DNA of 64,000 bases from Roseibacillus sp. (lineage in GTDB: Bacteria; Verrucomicrobiota; Verrucomicrobiia; Verrucomicrobiales; Akkermansiaceae): contig NZAC01000038.1 of assembly GCA_002686085.1 (NCBI GenBank), positions 1 to 64,000 on the forward strand. Direction: 5' to 3'. Position 1 is the stretch's first letter; each line of letters opens with the position of its first letter. The translations under genes were made by a program, and so were the position numbers. Under the pieces are notes generated by a model, which saw only the letters and a list, made by a program, of their open reading frames with translations, did not search any database and had not been told where the DNA came from. Shown here piece after piece: positions 8,213-17,178 of the stretch.

Positions 8213-9439
8213 TTGAGCAAAGCTCCGCCACAGAAACGAAAGCGCGTCAATGTCCGCCGCCCAGACGTCATGGAAGATGTCCAGGCAGAGGTGGAGAAGC
8301 ATTATCGCTCACCCATCGTGGAGAAACTACGAAAGGGCGGAGGATCTCTCACTATCGGGACCACGACCCTGCGCCTCGCTCAGCAATTCGGTTTCTGCTA
8401 TGGAGTGGAACGGGCTATCGATCTGGCCTATGCGTCTCGTCGCGTTTTTCCCGAGAACCGTATTTTTCTGATCGGAGAAATCATCCACAACCCCGAGGTC
8501 AACCGTCAACTCGCGGACATGGGCATTGTCTCCCTCCCCTGGAAAAAGATGGACGATCAGTATGATTCCCTCACCGAGGATGACGTCGTCCTTGTCCCCG
8601 CTTTTGGCGCCCCGACTTCCTTCATGGACAAAATCGGGGAAGCTGGCTGCTACGTGATAGACACAACCTGTGGTGACGTCATGAAAGTTTGGAGACGCGT
8701 GCGCAACTACGCCAAGACCGGCGCCACCTCCATTATCCATGGAAAAAAGGGACACGAGGAAACCCGTGCTACCGCATCTCGGGCGGAAGGAGATGATGGC
8801 AAAGGCCACTACCTTGTTATTCTGACCCTTGATGAAGCAGACTACGTCTGTGACTACATCCGCAATGGCGGCGACAAGAGCGCTTTTCTGGAGAAGTTCG
8901 CCAAGGCCACCTCAGACAATTTTGATCCTGACCTTCACCTCAGGGATATTGGCGTAGCAAACCAGACTACGATGCTGAAAAGCGAAACTGAAGAAATACA
9001 GCGCCGGATCAGCGACGCCATCACCCAGCGGGACGGATCGAATGAACGCTTTCAGGTCTTTGATACAATCTGCGGCGCGACTCAAGAACGGCAGGATGCA
9101 CTTTTTGAGATGCTCAGAAACCCCTTGGACATCCTGCTGGTCGTAGGAGGCTACAACAGCTCCAATACCACACACTTGGTTGAGATAGGACAAGAGGAAC
9201 TTCCTACCTTCTTTATCCAGGATGCCGGCTGTCTGGCTTCTTTTGAAAAGATCGCTAATTACGACCTCGAGGCGCGACAGGAGATTGAGACAGACTACCC
9301 TTCCAAGCTGTTTGACGAAGGTCAGGTCATCGTCGGCGTCACAGCCGGCGCCTCTTGCCCTGCGAACCTGATCGAGGCTACCATCCTGCGAGTCTTTGAA
9401 CTCCGTGGTATCAGTGCTTCCGAGGTAGCAGCAGCCTGA
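8213..9439 (+). CDS. ispH: 4-hydroxy-3-methylbut-2-enyl diphosphate reductase (long IspH)
   Basis: The last enzyme of the MEP isoprenoid pathway, a 4Fe-4S protein making IPP and DMAPP. The three cluster cysteines are in GFCYGVERA (Cys62), DTTCGDV (about 153) and ICGATQERQ (about 287). At 408 residues it is much longer than E. coli IspH (~316) and resembles the cyanobacterial/plant long form. The start is a TTG at 8213. The next Met is at codon 20, and the basic stretch before it (VNVRRPDVM) looks like genuine family sequence, so the TTG is preferred. No other MEP gene is adjacent. uppS, a consumer of the products, lies 15 kb away. Confidence 0.93.
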   Translation: MSKAPPQKRKRVNVRRPDVMEDVQAEVEKHYRSPIVEKLRKGGGSLTIGTTTLRLAQQFGFCYGVERAIDLAYASRRVFPENRIFLIGEIIHNPEVNRQLADMGIVSLPWKKMDDQYDSLTEDDVVLVPAFGAPTSFMDKIGEAGCYVIDTTCGDVMKVWRRVRNYAKTGATSIIHGKKGHEETRATASRAEGDDGKGHYLVILTLDEADYVCDYIRNGGDKSAFLEKFAKATSDNFDPDLHLRDIGVANQTTMLKSETEEIQRRISDAITQRDGSNERFQVFDTICGATQERQDALFEMLRNPLDILLVVGGYNSSNTTHLVEIGQEELPTFFIQDAGCLASFEKIANYDLEARQEIETDYPSKLFDEGQVIVGVTAGASCPANLIEATILRVFELRGISASEVAAA

Positions 9440-9450
9440 AATCTATCGAA

Positions 9451-11217
9451 CTACTCCTTTACCGCTGAGATCACGGCCTCGACCTGCACAGCTTCCTTCT
9501 CTCTGCCGGATGCGCGGAGAGAGTCGCAGTAACCCAGCAACGACTGCAGATCATTGGGACGGCGCCTGATCGCAGATTGAAAACTTTCCACCGCCTTGTC
9601 ATTGTCTTCTGCCGCAAGGTAGTATTGCGCAAGCCGTAACTCCATCGGGGAAAGCACCACGGGAGGCATCAGGAGCGCTGGCCGCTGTTGCTTATCGACG
9701 GCGGTCTTAAACCAACTCCTTGCAATCTGTCGCTGCGAACCGGAAGTCGCTTGAGCAAGGGCTACCAAACCTCGGGCCTCCGCGGCGTAGACTTTGACTC
9801 CGGCAAGTGCACGCACATACTCAGAGATTGAGGCACTTTTCAGCGCCTGAGTCTTCAACCTCTCCATCCTCTCCTGTATACCGCTCAGAGCCAATGCTTT
9901 TTGCTGCGCGATGTCGGCCTCTCCCTTTTCCAGAGCCTGTCTGCACTCAAGATATTGCATCAGGCATTCAAGATAGAAAACCGACAGAGTGCGCTCCTTG
10001 ATCTCCTCCAGAAAGGGATCATTTTTCCCTGGCAAGCTGGCTATCGCTCTCGTGAAGTCGCCCTCCTGCCCCCTTGCCACGTAGAGCCTTGCAGGAAGAG
10101 TTTTAGCCTCCCATACCAACAGGCTCGCACCCTTGGAGCCCAGACGGGCGGAGTCAACTTCGAGTTCTGAGAGCTGGACCGCAATCGACATTGCCTCTTC
10201 AAATTTGCCTCGACTTTGCATGGCTGTCGCAAGGTAAAGCTGAGAACGGATCCATCCATCACACTCATGAACACTCAGGCCATGATTTTCCTTATGCTCT
10301 GCATAGAGACTCGTCGCTCTCTCAAGCGCGGCCTCCGCCAGAGCGTGATTTCCACAGCGCCATTCAAAATGCCCAAGAAGATGCTGGTAAGGCGGGAAGT
10401 TGGGAACCTTACGGGCAATTTTCCGCACCACCGGCAGAATCTGCTCTCTCAGCTTGGTGGTAGCCTCAGGGGCTTCCCCATGGAGCATTACCCAGAAACC
10501 AAGAACCGCCACATTGTCAGGATTCGCCTCCACGAGGTCCTCCATTTGCTCAATAGCCAAAGCCTGTTTAGCCCTCGGGCCAAACCGATCATAGCCATCC
10601 CGCTGCAAATAAATCGCGAGGCACTGCGACTGAAGATTACCCGGATATGTCTCGGATAATTTCTTGAAGGCCTCACCAACCTTTCCCCTCAGCCGAAATA
10701 ACTCGGCCAGCGCCAGTGCGTAATCCTGCTCCATTTTAGTAGCGATAGGCAACTGCCTTCCATTCACGTCCCTGGTAGCATCGATCAATTCTATCATTCG
10801 CAATACTGCCACCTGACGCTGCTGAGTGAATTCATTGTTTGGAGCCGCTAGGGATAATCCAATCCCCCAGTAGGCCATCAAGCAGTCAGGGTCCAACTTC
10901 AAGGCCTCACAAAAATGACGGTAGGCTTCAAAATCCCACGCCGCCTGAATGTGAGCGAGCCCCTGCAAGACATGCTTTGAGGCCAACGCGCTTGGAGAGG
11001 AAATCGCCATGGGAATCGAGACGATCTCCTCGACAAAATCCGGCGGAGGGAGCTTCGCGACGACGGGGTGAATCACCTTTTCGACGGAAAATGGGAAAAC
11101 AGTCCTAGCCTCGACCGGAGGGCCAACCAGCGGAATCGTTTCCCCACAGAGCCTCAAAATACCGAGACACAAAAACAGGAGAGCGATAAATAGAGCTCTG
11201 TTCCCGGAAGATTGCAT
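9451..11217 (-). CDS. Secreted tetratricopeptide-repeat protein
   Basis: A 588-residue protein with an N-terminal hydrophobic signal sequence (ALFIALLFLCLGILRLCG), so probably exported. Helical TPR-like units are visible through the chain: AYRHFCEALKLDPDCLMAYWGIGLSLA near residue 100, HALAEAALERATSLYAEH near 300, and DNDKAVESFQSAIRRRPNDLQSLLGYCDSL at the C-terminus. TPRs mediate protein-protein contacts, and no enzymatic motif is seen. It converges with ispH (11 bases apart) and is divergent from proC. The partner and role are unknown. Confidence 0.75.
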   Translation of the reverse strand: MQSSGNRALFIALLFLCLGILRLCGETIPLVGPPVEARTVFPFSVEKVIHPVVAKLPPPDFVEEIVSIPMAISSPSALASKHVLQGLAHIQAAWDFEAYRHFCEALKLDPDCLMAYWGIGLSLAAPNNEFTQQRQVAVLRMIELIDATRDVNGRQLPIATKMEQDYALALAELFRLRGKVGEAFKKLSETYPGNLQSQCLAIYLQRDGYDRFGPRAKQALAIEQMEDLVEANPDNVAVLGFWVMLHGEAPEATTKLREQILPVVRKIARKVPNFPPYQHLLGHFEWRCGNHALAEAALERATSLYAEHKENHGLSVHECDGWIRSQLYLATAMQSRGKFEEAMSIAVQLSELEVDSARLGSKGASLLVWEAKTLPARLYVARGQEGDFTRAIASLPGKNDPFLEEIKERTLSVFYLECLMQYLECRQALEKGEADIAQQKALALSGIQERMERLKTQALKSASISEYVRALAGVKVYAAEARGLVALAQATSGSQRQIARSWFKTAVDKQQRPALLMPPVVLSPMELRLAQYYLAAEDNDKAVESFQSAIRRRPNDLQSLLGYCDSLRASGREKEAVQVEAVISAVKE

Positions 11218-11338
11218 GGCGACAGTGTTCCCTGAGCGACCGAGTTCTCAAGGAAAAGCTGAAACATCCGAAACGATTCTGCATAAACAATAATTCAAGC
11301 ACTTGAACTTTCTCCTCGGAAACTTGAGACTTCGCCGC

Positions 11339-12148
11339 ATGAAACTTGGCCTGATCGGGTGTGGGAAAATGGGAAAAGCCCTCACTGTTGGAGCGATCGA
11401 CGCAGGAGCGGTCTCTGCGGAGGACGTGATGGTTCACGATAATGTAGCTGCTGCACAGAAAGGATTTCTCGCCGAGCGCAATGTCTCCGGAGCCGGATCG
11501 ATCGCAGAAGTCGCTCTTTACGCTGATGTTCTTCTCCTCGCTGTCAAACCCCATGATGTCCAAGCCGCCATGCACCAAATACGGGATTCTGGCACCTCTA
11601 CGGAGACGCTCCTCGTGATCTCGGTAGCAGCCGGACTGACCATCGAGCGCCTCGAAACTGAAATCGCCGGAGGGGGCCGGATCGTCCGCTCCATGCCTAA
11701 CACCCCCTCTCTGGTTGGACAAGGTGCGGCTGCTTACTCGCTAGGAAGCAGCGCTACCGCCGAAGATGCAAAAACCAGCCAGGAATTGCTGGGAGCAGTA
11801 GGGCTGGCCCTCGAAATAAAGGAATCTCTCATGGACGCGGTCACCGGGCTTTCCGGGAGCGGCCCGGCCTACGTCTACCTTTTTATTGAGGCCCTTGCTG
11901 ATGGCGCGGTTCAAAACGGATTACCTCGAGAACACGCTCGTCGAATGGCAGCTCAGACTGTCCTTGGCGCGGCTGAGATGGTCCAGTCGACGGGGGAGCA
12001 CCCTGCAGTTCTTAAGGACATGGTGACATCGCCAGGAGGCACCACAATCGCCGGCCTGGAAGCGCTTGAGGCTCACGCATTTCGAGCAGCCTGCATCGCA
12101 GCGGTCAATACTGCCACAGCTCGCGCACGAGAAATGGGGGCTGAATAA
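11339..12148 (+). CDS. proC: Pyrroline-5-carboxylate reductase
   Basis: Final step of proline biosynthesis, NAD(P)H-dependent reduction of 1-pyrroline-5-carboxylate. The start at 11339 places the Rossmann motif GCGKMGKA right at the N-terminus (MKLGLIGCGKMG). An upstream TTG at 11303 would add an unlikely leader. Family motifs include MPNTPSLVG, the GSGPAYVYLFIEALADGAV active-site helix and the C-terminal SPGGTTIAGLEAL. At 269 residues the length is normal. It is divergent from the TPR gene and followed by outer-membrane biogenesis lipoproteins. Confidence 0.95.
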   Translation: MKLGLIGCGKMGKALTVGAIDAGAVSAEDVMVHDNVAAAQKGFLAERNVSGAGSIAEVALYADVLLLAVKPHDVQAAMHQIRDSGTSTETLLVISVAAGLTIERLETEIAGGGRIVRSMPNTPSLVGQGAAAYSLGSSATAEDAKTSQELLGAVGLALEIKESLMDAVTGLSGSGPAYVYLFIEALADGAVQNGLPREHARRMAAQTVLGAAEMVQSTGEHPAVLKDMVTSPGGTTIAGLEALEAHAFRAACIAAVNTATARAREMGAE

Positions 12149-12269
12149 TACCTCAAAACATCGGCTCGCAAGTCCTGCGTGACTGCTACCTATCCACGTG
12201 GTTGATTTGTCTTTCTTAGGCGTCCAGAATCACATTGGTTTTTTGGGCAACGCCATTACGATCCTCCCC

Positions 12270-13217
12270 ATGACCGGTTTCCGCCGCTCCTTTCATCACG
12301 CAGGCTGGGGGGTATTACTCCTCGCGGGCTGCGCTACGGAACCCGAGCTGGATCTCCCCGTAGCTGGCACCCTGAACAACTCGGAAAATATCGCCAAAAA
12401 GACCTACCAGCGCGCAGAGTCCTTCGATACTGCTGGTCGGAAAAAGAAAGCACTGGGTCTCTACGGAGCGACGGCAGACCGGTTTCCCAATGCGAGCTTC
12501 GCACCTGCGGCAAGGTTCAGGCAGGCTCAACTTCTTGAGGAGGACGGAAAGATTGATGAGGCCTTTGACGCTTACCAAAGCTTGATCACTCGCTATCAAG
12601 GATCGGCGCTTTACACTAAGGCCCGGGACAATCAGTCAAAAGTCGCTCATGCGGCCGCAGAAGGCCAAGTGACCGGAAAACTCCTGTGGTTCAAGCCGGC
12701 TCTCGATATCAAAAAGGTCGTCTCGATGCTCGAGACTGTAAGGGACAATGCTCCCCGCTCGCCCTCAGCAGCCAAGGCGCAATATGCAATAGGGTCCGTC
12801 TACGAGAGAAAAAAATCTAAATTGAATGAGGCCGTGACCGCCTACCAGAGGGTAGTAGATGACTACCCGAGGTCATCTCAGGCTCCAAGTGCCCAACTGA
12901 AGATCGGGGAATTATTGCTGGCCGGGGCGAGCAAGGGGAATCGCGATAACTCCAACCTCGACCGCGCTCTCCACACTTTTGAGGACCTCCGTCAGGCTCA
13001 CCCAGAATCCAAGTCAGCTGCTACAGCGGGAAATCGAATCTCAGAGATTCGAAACCGCGATATTCAGCGCACCTTTGACATTGGAGAGTTCTACTACGGA
13101 AAGGGCGAAGTGAATTCAGCAATCCTCTACTATAAGGAGGTCCTTCGTCAATCTAGCCAAGGCGAGCTTCATAACCGCGCTAAGGCCCGCCTGCAAAGCC
13201 TCGAAGGAAGCGAGTAG
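12270..13217 (+). CDS. TPR lipoprotein, BamD-like outer-membrane assembly factor
   Basis: The start at 12270 (MTGFRRSFHHAG) gives a lipoprotein signal peptide with lipobox LLAGC (Cys21). An upstream GTG at 12198 would bury it. The mature protein is made of TPR units typical of BamD/YfiO: AESFDTAGRKKKALGLYGATADRFP, AFDAYQSLITRYQGS, AVTAYQRVVDDYPRSSQAPSAQLKIGELL and AILYYKEVLRQ. BamD anchors the BAM complex that inserts beta-barrel proteins. The 315-residue length is somewhat longer than E. coli BamD (245). The next gene encodes an LptE-like lipoprotein, so the pair looks like outer-membrane biogenesis. Assignment as the true BamD orthologue is inferred from architecture. Confidence 0.75.
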   Translation: MTGFRRSFHHAGWGVLLLAGCATEPELDLPVAGTLNNSENIAKKTYQRAESFDTAGRKKKALGLYGATADRFPNASFAPAARFRQAQLLEEDGKIDEAFDAYQSLITRYQGSALYTKARDNQSKVAHAAAEGQVTGKLLWFKPALDIKKVVSMLETVRDNAPRSPSAAKAQYAIGSVYERKKSKLNEAVTAYQRVVDDYPRSSQAPSAQLKIGELLLAGASKGNRDNSNLDRALHTFEDLRQAHPESKSAATAGNRISEIRNRDIQRTFDIGEFYYGKGEVNSAILYYKEVLRQSSQGELHNRAKARLQSLEGSE

Positions 13218-13227
13218 GAAGGCCGCC

Positions 13228-13776
13228 ATGTTCAACCCCAAAAGGACAGCCCCAGCGCATGCCTTCCTGCCGGTTCTAGGCGCACTTACAATACTCTCTC
13301 TCGCCCATATCGGATGCAGCGGTTACCGATGGGGAGGCGCGAAACCTGAGCACCTCGCCAGGATCAACTCCGTCTGCGTTGCGGTAGTCGAGAATAGCAC
13401 CCAGATCCCCCGTGCTGCAGCACTTGCCACAAATAGCATTGTTGACGCTCTTACAAGAGACGGCACCTATATGATCACGAATATTGATCGAGCGGATGCT
13501 CATCTCCGGGCCGAATTAAAGAAGATCGAGTATCTTCAAGTCCGCTCGACAAGGGAGGACGCTTTGCGATCGGAGGAGCTCGAGATGAAGGTGCACTTGA
13601 ACTGGTCGTTGGTGGACACGGATAATCCAACCGCAATTCTTGCCCGTGGAAGCACCACTGGAACCACGCGATTTTTTGTGGACCCAAATTTACAGACTGC
13701 GAGGCAAAGCGCTCTTGTTGATGCAATTAAGAGAGCCACCGACAGTATGGTAGCAAGATTTACCGAAGGATTTTAG
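13228..13776 (+). CDS. LptE-like outer-membrane lipoprotein (LPS assembly)
   Basis: A 182-residue lipoprotein with lipobox AHIGC (Cys30) followed by SGYRWGG. The Cys-x-Gly-Tyr opening is typical of the LptE/RlpB superfamily. The rest contains the alternating beta/alpha pattern seen in that family: SVCVAVVENSTQIPRAAALATNSIVDALTRDGTY, then a beta strand followed by the C-terminal helix DAIKRATDSMVARF. LptE plugs the LptD barrel and helps deliver LPS to the outer surface. It starts 10 bases after the BamD-like gene and is probably cotranscribed with it. No lptD is present in the window. Confidence 0.7.
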   Translation: MFNPKRTAPAHAFLPVLGALTILSLAHIGCSGYRWGGAKPEHLARINSVCVAVVENSTQIPRAAALATNSIVDALTRDGTYMITNIDRADAHLRAELKKIEYLQVRSTREDALRSEELEMKVHLNWSLVDTDNPTAILARGSTTGTTRFFVDPNLQTARQSALVDAIKRATDSMVARFTEGF

Positions 13777-13921
13777 GATCCTCCGGGCTTAGGGCCTACT
13801 CCCTCCAACCAAAACTTGTTTGCTGTCCCACAAGTCCCCACGGCGAAACAGGCAGAACAATAAGAGCGGATCGTTCCTTTCTGGCCTTCCGGCCCGGTGA
13901 TCACTCCTATATACCTCAACC

Positions 13922-14617
13922 ATGCCTGATGAGCCTGCCGCTCCCTCTATCTCCTTCGTCCCTACGCCGATCGGCAATCTGGCAGATATAACCCTGCGAG
14001 GCATCGAAACTCTGAACTCGGCTGACCTGATCGCCTGCGAAGACACCCGACATTCCCGCAAGCTACTGAAACACTACGAGATCGATAAAGCCCTGACGTC
14101 TCTTCACGATCATAACGAGTCTCGAAAAATTCCGGAAATTATTGCCAAAGCGCAGAGTGGCGACCGGATTGCAGTAATTTCGGACGCTGGGACGCCTTGC
14201 CTTTCGGACCCCGGATACCGGCTAATCTGCGCGTGCATTGAAAACAGCATCTCATACGAGGTGCTTCCGGGCCCAAGCGCAGTAACCACGGCACTCGTCG
14301 CATCCGGACTCCCCCCCCTACCCTTCACCTTCGGAGGGTTTCTTCCATACAAGAAGGGAAAGCGACGGCGAGAACTCGAGGCGGCGCTCCAGCGCGGCCA
14401 CACATCTCTTTACTTCGAATCCCCTCATCGACTTGTTTCAACCCTCGAAATATTATCGGAACTGGAACCTCAAGTGCACATTAGTATTCTTAAGGAATTA
14501 ACTAAAAAATTTGAAAACATGTATGGAGGGCAAACCGTGAAATTGCTAGGGACCTTTACTGATCGTGAGCCACGAGGAGAATTCGTGTTGGCTATCGATC
14601 CAACAAGTCTCAGTTGA
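13922..14617 (+). CDS. rsmI: 16S rRNA (cytidine1402-2'-O)-methyltransferase
   Basis: SAM-dependent methyltransferase of the tetrapyrrole-methylase fold that 2'-O-methylates C1402 of 16S rRNA. The N-terminal FVPTPIGNLADITLRGIE signature, ACEDTRHSRKLL, ISDAGTPCLSDPG and LPGPSAVTTAL are the defining motifs. The C-terminal part includes FESPHRLVSTL and the KELTKKFE segment. At 231 residues it is near the short end for RsmI, lacking the extra C-terminal domain of some homologues. Its stop codon overlaps the start of the next small membrane protein. Confidence 0.95.
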   Translation: MPDEPAAPSISFVPTPIGNLADITLRGIETLNSADLIACEDTRHSRKLLKHYEIDKALTSLHDHNESRKIPEIIAKAQSGDRIAVISDAGTPCLSDPGYRLICACIENSISYEVLPGPSAVTTALVASGLPPLPFTFGGFLPYKKGKRRRELEAALQRGHTSLYFESPHRLVSTLEILSELEPQVHISILKELTKKFENMYGGQTVKLLGTFTDREPRGEFVLAIDPTSLS

Positions 14618-15009
14618 TGAAACCCCCACCTACCACTCACCGCGGCGTTGCCGCCCCACGACGCACACGCCTCCCTCTCGTCCTGCTTACCAATCTTGGA
14701 GTTGCCCTCTGCCTCCTAGTTGCCGTTCCTATTATCTACAACGGCCAGCAAAAGTTCCTGCAACACTCCACCGCCGACCGCAATTACGTGGAGGCCGCAA
14801 TCGGAAGTGGCGAAGCTGACTTCATTCACAACGCCTTACGCACTACCGAGGTCGCCCGAGCAATGGCCCATGACGACCATGTTGCTACTATGGCCGTCAT
14901 GCAGTTAACCATTGCATTTCTGTCGGCCCTCTTCTTTTTCAACGGCCTGTACCTTTTGCGCCTCCACCGACGATCTCGGCAGGCGCCCATAGGTCCAGCC
15001 AAATGGTAA
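14617..15009 (+). CDS. Small membrane protein of unknown function
   Basis: A 130-residue protein whose ATG shares its A with the rsmI TGA stop, indicating translational coupling. Two hydrophobic segments are visible, about residues 21-42 (LPLVLLTNLGVALCLLVAVP) and 92-114 (MAVMQLTIAFLSALFFFNGLYLL). They flank a soluble loop of about 50 residues rich in Ala, His and acidic residues (TTEVARAMAHDDH). The tail is basic. This is probably a bitopic or hairpin inner-membrane protein with the loop outside. I do not recognise a family. Confidence 0.6.
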   Translation: MKPPPTTHRGVAAPRRTRLPLVLLTNLGVALCLLVAVPIIYNGQQKFLQHSTADRNYVEAAIGSGEADFIHNALRTTEVARAMAHDDHVATMAVMQLTIAFLSALFFFNGLYLLRLHRRSRQAPIGPAKW

Positions 15010-15044
15010 GTCCACTCCTCTCGGCATAGCCGTGGGAGACTGAG

Positions 15045-15081
15045 ATTACTCTTGAGCCATTACTCTTGAGAAGTGGCTCAA
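15045..15081. repeat. Tandem 14-bp direct repeat overlapping an inverted repeat
   Basis: ATTACTCTTGAG occurs at 15045-15056 and again at 15059-15070, a 14-base period. The arms TTGAGCCA (15052-15059) and TGGCTCAA (15074-15081) form a perfect 8-base inverted repeat across the second copy. The element sits between the small membrane protein gene and the next gene. No T tract follows on the + strand. It may be a regulator site or an RNA hairpin. Confidence 0.4.
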
Positions 15082-15139
15082 AACGGCATGGAATCAGCTT
15101 TCTGCCTGTCCTCGTAGCCACCGGCTCCCTGAGTCTCAA

Positions 15140-16075
15140 ATGCTTGCCTTTTCTACCTGCTGGAACAACTCCCGCCATTCGGACGGAGAAGCTATGATTG
15201 CCGAGATTCTCGAACTCGGCGTTCGTGATATCGAACTCAGTCACGGCATGACGATTGCCAAGTTGCCGGGCATCAGAAATGCGTTTAACGGAGGCGCTTT
15301 TCGGTGTTGTGGCGTTCACAATTATTTCCCCTCTCCTACCGAAGTAATGATCGACGCTCCTGATGCCTATGAATTTACTTCCCACCGCTCCTTTGATCGC
15401 GCACGTGCACTGAAGCTCACTCTAAAGTCTCTCGAGGTTGCCGCTGAGTTTAACGCCAAATATCTCGTTCTACATATGGGATCAGTGCCTCGGATGCCCC
15501 ACGAGAAATGGACTGGACGACTTACTGAGATGGTCCGGGAGCAACCCGACACCGACAAGAATCATGAAAAATTTCGGAAGAAGTGCATGAAAAAACGCAC
15601 CCGGGTTGGAAGACTCTACTTTCAACGCGCCCTCGAATCTCTTGAAGTTGTGGCCGAAAAAGCGGCTGAACTTAAGGTCAAACTGGCGATTGAATCACGG
15701 TCAAGGTATGAGGATGTCCCAACCGAGGATGAAATGGTCCTACTTCAGGAGCACTTCGCAGACAATGAGTGGGTAGGGTATTGGCACGATTTCGGCCATG
15801 TCCAGCTAAAGCATAATCTTGGACTACTGGATCACGAGACGTGGCTGAAAACCATGCAACCTTACCTCATCGGATCTCATGTCCACGATGTCGTCTGGCC
15901 CGATCGCGATCACCGTGTCCCTTTCACCGGCACGCTCGATTACGACTGCCTTTTAAAGACAATCGCTCCTCAGACGCCCCATGTATGGGAGCTTTCTCCG
16001 AGACGAAAAACCGACGAAATTCGTATGGCTCTACAATGCTGGAGGGAGAAATTCCCGGAAACAACAACGTCCTGA
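15140..16075 (+). CDS. Sugar phosphate isomerase/epimerase-like TIM-barrel protein
   Basis: A 311-residue protein of the xylose isomerase-like / AP endonuclease family 2 TIM-barrel superfamily. It opens with LAFSTCWNNSR, and continues with ELGVRDIELSHG, AKYLVLHMGSVPRM, VKLAIESRSRYEDVP (metal-ligand Glu), WVGYWHDFGHVQLKH (Asp/His) and SHVHDVVWPDRDH (His). These carboxylate and histidine positions match the divalent-metal site of the fold. The last strand, VWELSPRRKTDEI, has Glu in the usual place. The substrate is unknown. It could equally be an endonuclease-like or inositol/sugar epimerase. It precedes the DUF72 gene in the same direction. Confidence 0.8.
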   Translation: MLAFSTCWNNSRHSDGEAMIAEILELGVRDIELSHGMTIAKLPGIRNAFNGGAFRCCGVHNYFPSPTEVMIDAPDAYEFTSHRSFDRARALKLTLKSLEVAAEFNAKYLVLHMGSVPRMPHEKWTGRLTEMVREQPDTDKNHEKFRKKCMKKRTRVGRLYFQRALESLEVVAEKAAELKVKLAIESRSRYEDVPTEDEMVLLQEHFADNEWVGYWHDFGHVQLKHNLGLLDHETWLKTMQPYLIGSHVHDVVWPDRDHRVPFTGTLDYDCLLKTIAPQTPHVWELSPRRKTDEIRMALQCWREKFPETTTS

Positions 16076-16137
16076 AGCCGTCAACCCGAGGGGCCGGAAA
16101 GCATCACTGACTTCAGAGCAACCAGCCCGATGAGCCC

Positions 16138-17118
16138 ATGCTCAACCTCTCTTCCTTAAAAGTCTCTCTCGATCAACTCGCTCATCAGGACATCTTTGTA
16201 GGAACATCGTCCTGGAAGTATCCCGGCTGGATCGGCCAGCTCTACCAATCCAGCCGCTACGAACACCGGGGAAAGTTTTCCAAGTCTCGCTTTCAAGATT
16301 CCTGCCTCGAGGAATACTCCGAAATATTTTCTACTGTGTGCGTCGACGCGTCCTACTACCGGTTTCCATCAGAGAAACACCTCGCAACTTTGGCTGAAAA
16401 AGTTCCCTCCACCTTTCGTTTCGCTCATAAGGTAACCGACTCTATTACCATCAAGAATTTTCCTGCGCTCAAAAGGCACGGTAAATTTGCCGGACTTGCC
16501 AACCCGTGCTACCTCAATTCGGATATCTTCCTGAAATCTTTTCTCTCCCCACTTGCCCCACACCGGGAGCAAACAGGCCTGATCATATTCGAATTCTCTC
16601 ATTTTTACCCGAGGGATTATCGCTACGGGAGAGAGTTTGTTTCCGACTTGGACTCATTTCTCGCCACACTTCCAACTAAAGAATGGGACTTCGGCGTCGA
16701 GATACGTAACGCGTCTCTTCTTCAGAAGCCCTATTTCGACACTCTCGAGCGCCACTCCGTAGCTCACGTCTATAACCAATGGCAGCGCATGCCCGACCTC
16801 GCTGACCAGTTGAAGCTGCATTGGCCCAATCCAGAAAATTCACCCACGGGCTGCAGGTTGCTGCTGAAGCGTGGCCGGAATTACAACAGAGCCGTCGAAT
16901 CCTTTGCCCCATATGACCAAACTAAGGAGGTTCAGGAGAATGTTCGCCACGCATCGGCAAGCCTCATACGAGACCGGAAAGAAAAAGCCTCAGGCCGGAG
17001 AACCTACATTTATGCCAACAATCGACTCGAAGGAAATGCCTTAGCGACCATCGAGGCGATCCTTGCACTCGTAGATAATCAAGACCTAAGCACCCTGCCA
17101 CCGGAGGCCTCTCCTTGA
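16138..17118 (+). CDS. DUF72 domain protein (YecE-like)
   Basis: A 326-residue member of the DUF72 TIM-barrel family, of unknown biochemical function. The diagnostic N-terminal VGTSSWKYPGW motif is at residues 21-31. Other hallmarks are DASYYRFPSEKHL, FRFAHKVTDSITI, VEIRNASLL and the C-terminal YANNRLEGNALATIEAIL, which corresponds to the family's usual NN-x-EGNAP-type motif. The start codon is the ATG at 16138, 62 bases after the TIM-barrel gene. Its stop is three bases before a small ORF that could be an ilv leader peptide. Confidence 0.88.
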   Translation: MLNLSSLKVSLDQLAHQDIFVGTSSWKYPGWIGQLYQSSRYEHRGKFSKSRFQDSCLEEYSEIFSTVCVDASYYRFPSEKHLATLAEKVPSTFRFAHKVTDSITIKNFPALKRHGKFAGLANPCYLNSDIFLKSFLSPLAPHREQTGLIIFEFSHFYPRDYRYGREFVSDLDSFLATLPTKEWDFGVEIRNASLLQKPYFDTLERHSVAHVYNQWQRMPDLADQLKLHWPNPENSPTGCRLLLKRGRNYNRAVESFAPYDQTKEVQENVRHASASLIRDRKEKASGRRTYIYANNRLEGNALATIEAILALVDNQDLSTLPPEASP

Positions 17119-17121
17119 CTC

Positions 17122-17178
17122 ATGGTGATCGTGCCTGAAGTGCATTTAAGTCATGGAGCCCTCTTACGGCAACCATAA
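17122..17178 (+). CDS. Possible leader peptide upstream of ilvB
   Basis: An 18-codon ORF, ATG to TAA, lies in the 235-base gap before ilvB. Eight of its residues are Val, Ile or Leu (MVIVPEVHLSHGALLRQP). About 40 bases downstream a short hairpin (CCCTT at 17220-17224, AAGGG at 17236-17240) is followed by TTTTT. This is the general layout of branched-chain amino-acid attenuators. The hairpin is weak, and no clear ribosome-binding site is seen, so this is a hypothesis only. Confidence 0.3.
   Translation: MVIVPEVHLSHGALLRQP

Noticed and set aside
7555-8271. 238-residue minus-strand ORF over the end of the second sulfatase
   Set aside because: It lies mostly antisense to the HEAT-like region and has no motif of its own.
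11105-11722. 205-residue minus-strand ORF across the proC start
   Set aside because: It is antisense to the conserved ProC N-terminus and the TPR promoter region.
15045-15081. Tandem repeat considered as a minimal CRISPR
   Set aside because: Only two 12-base copies with a 2-base spacer and no cas genes.
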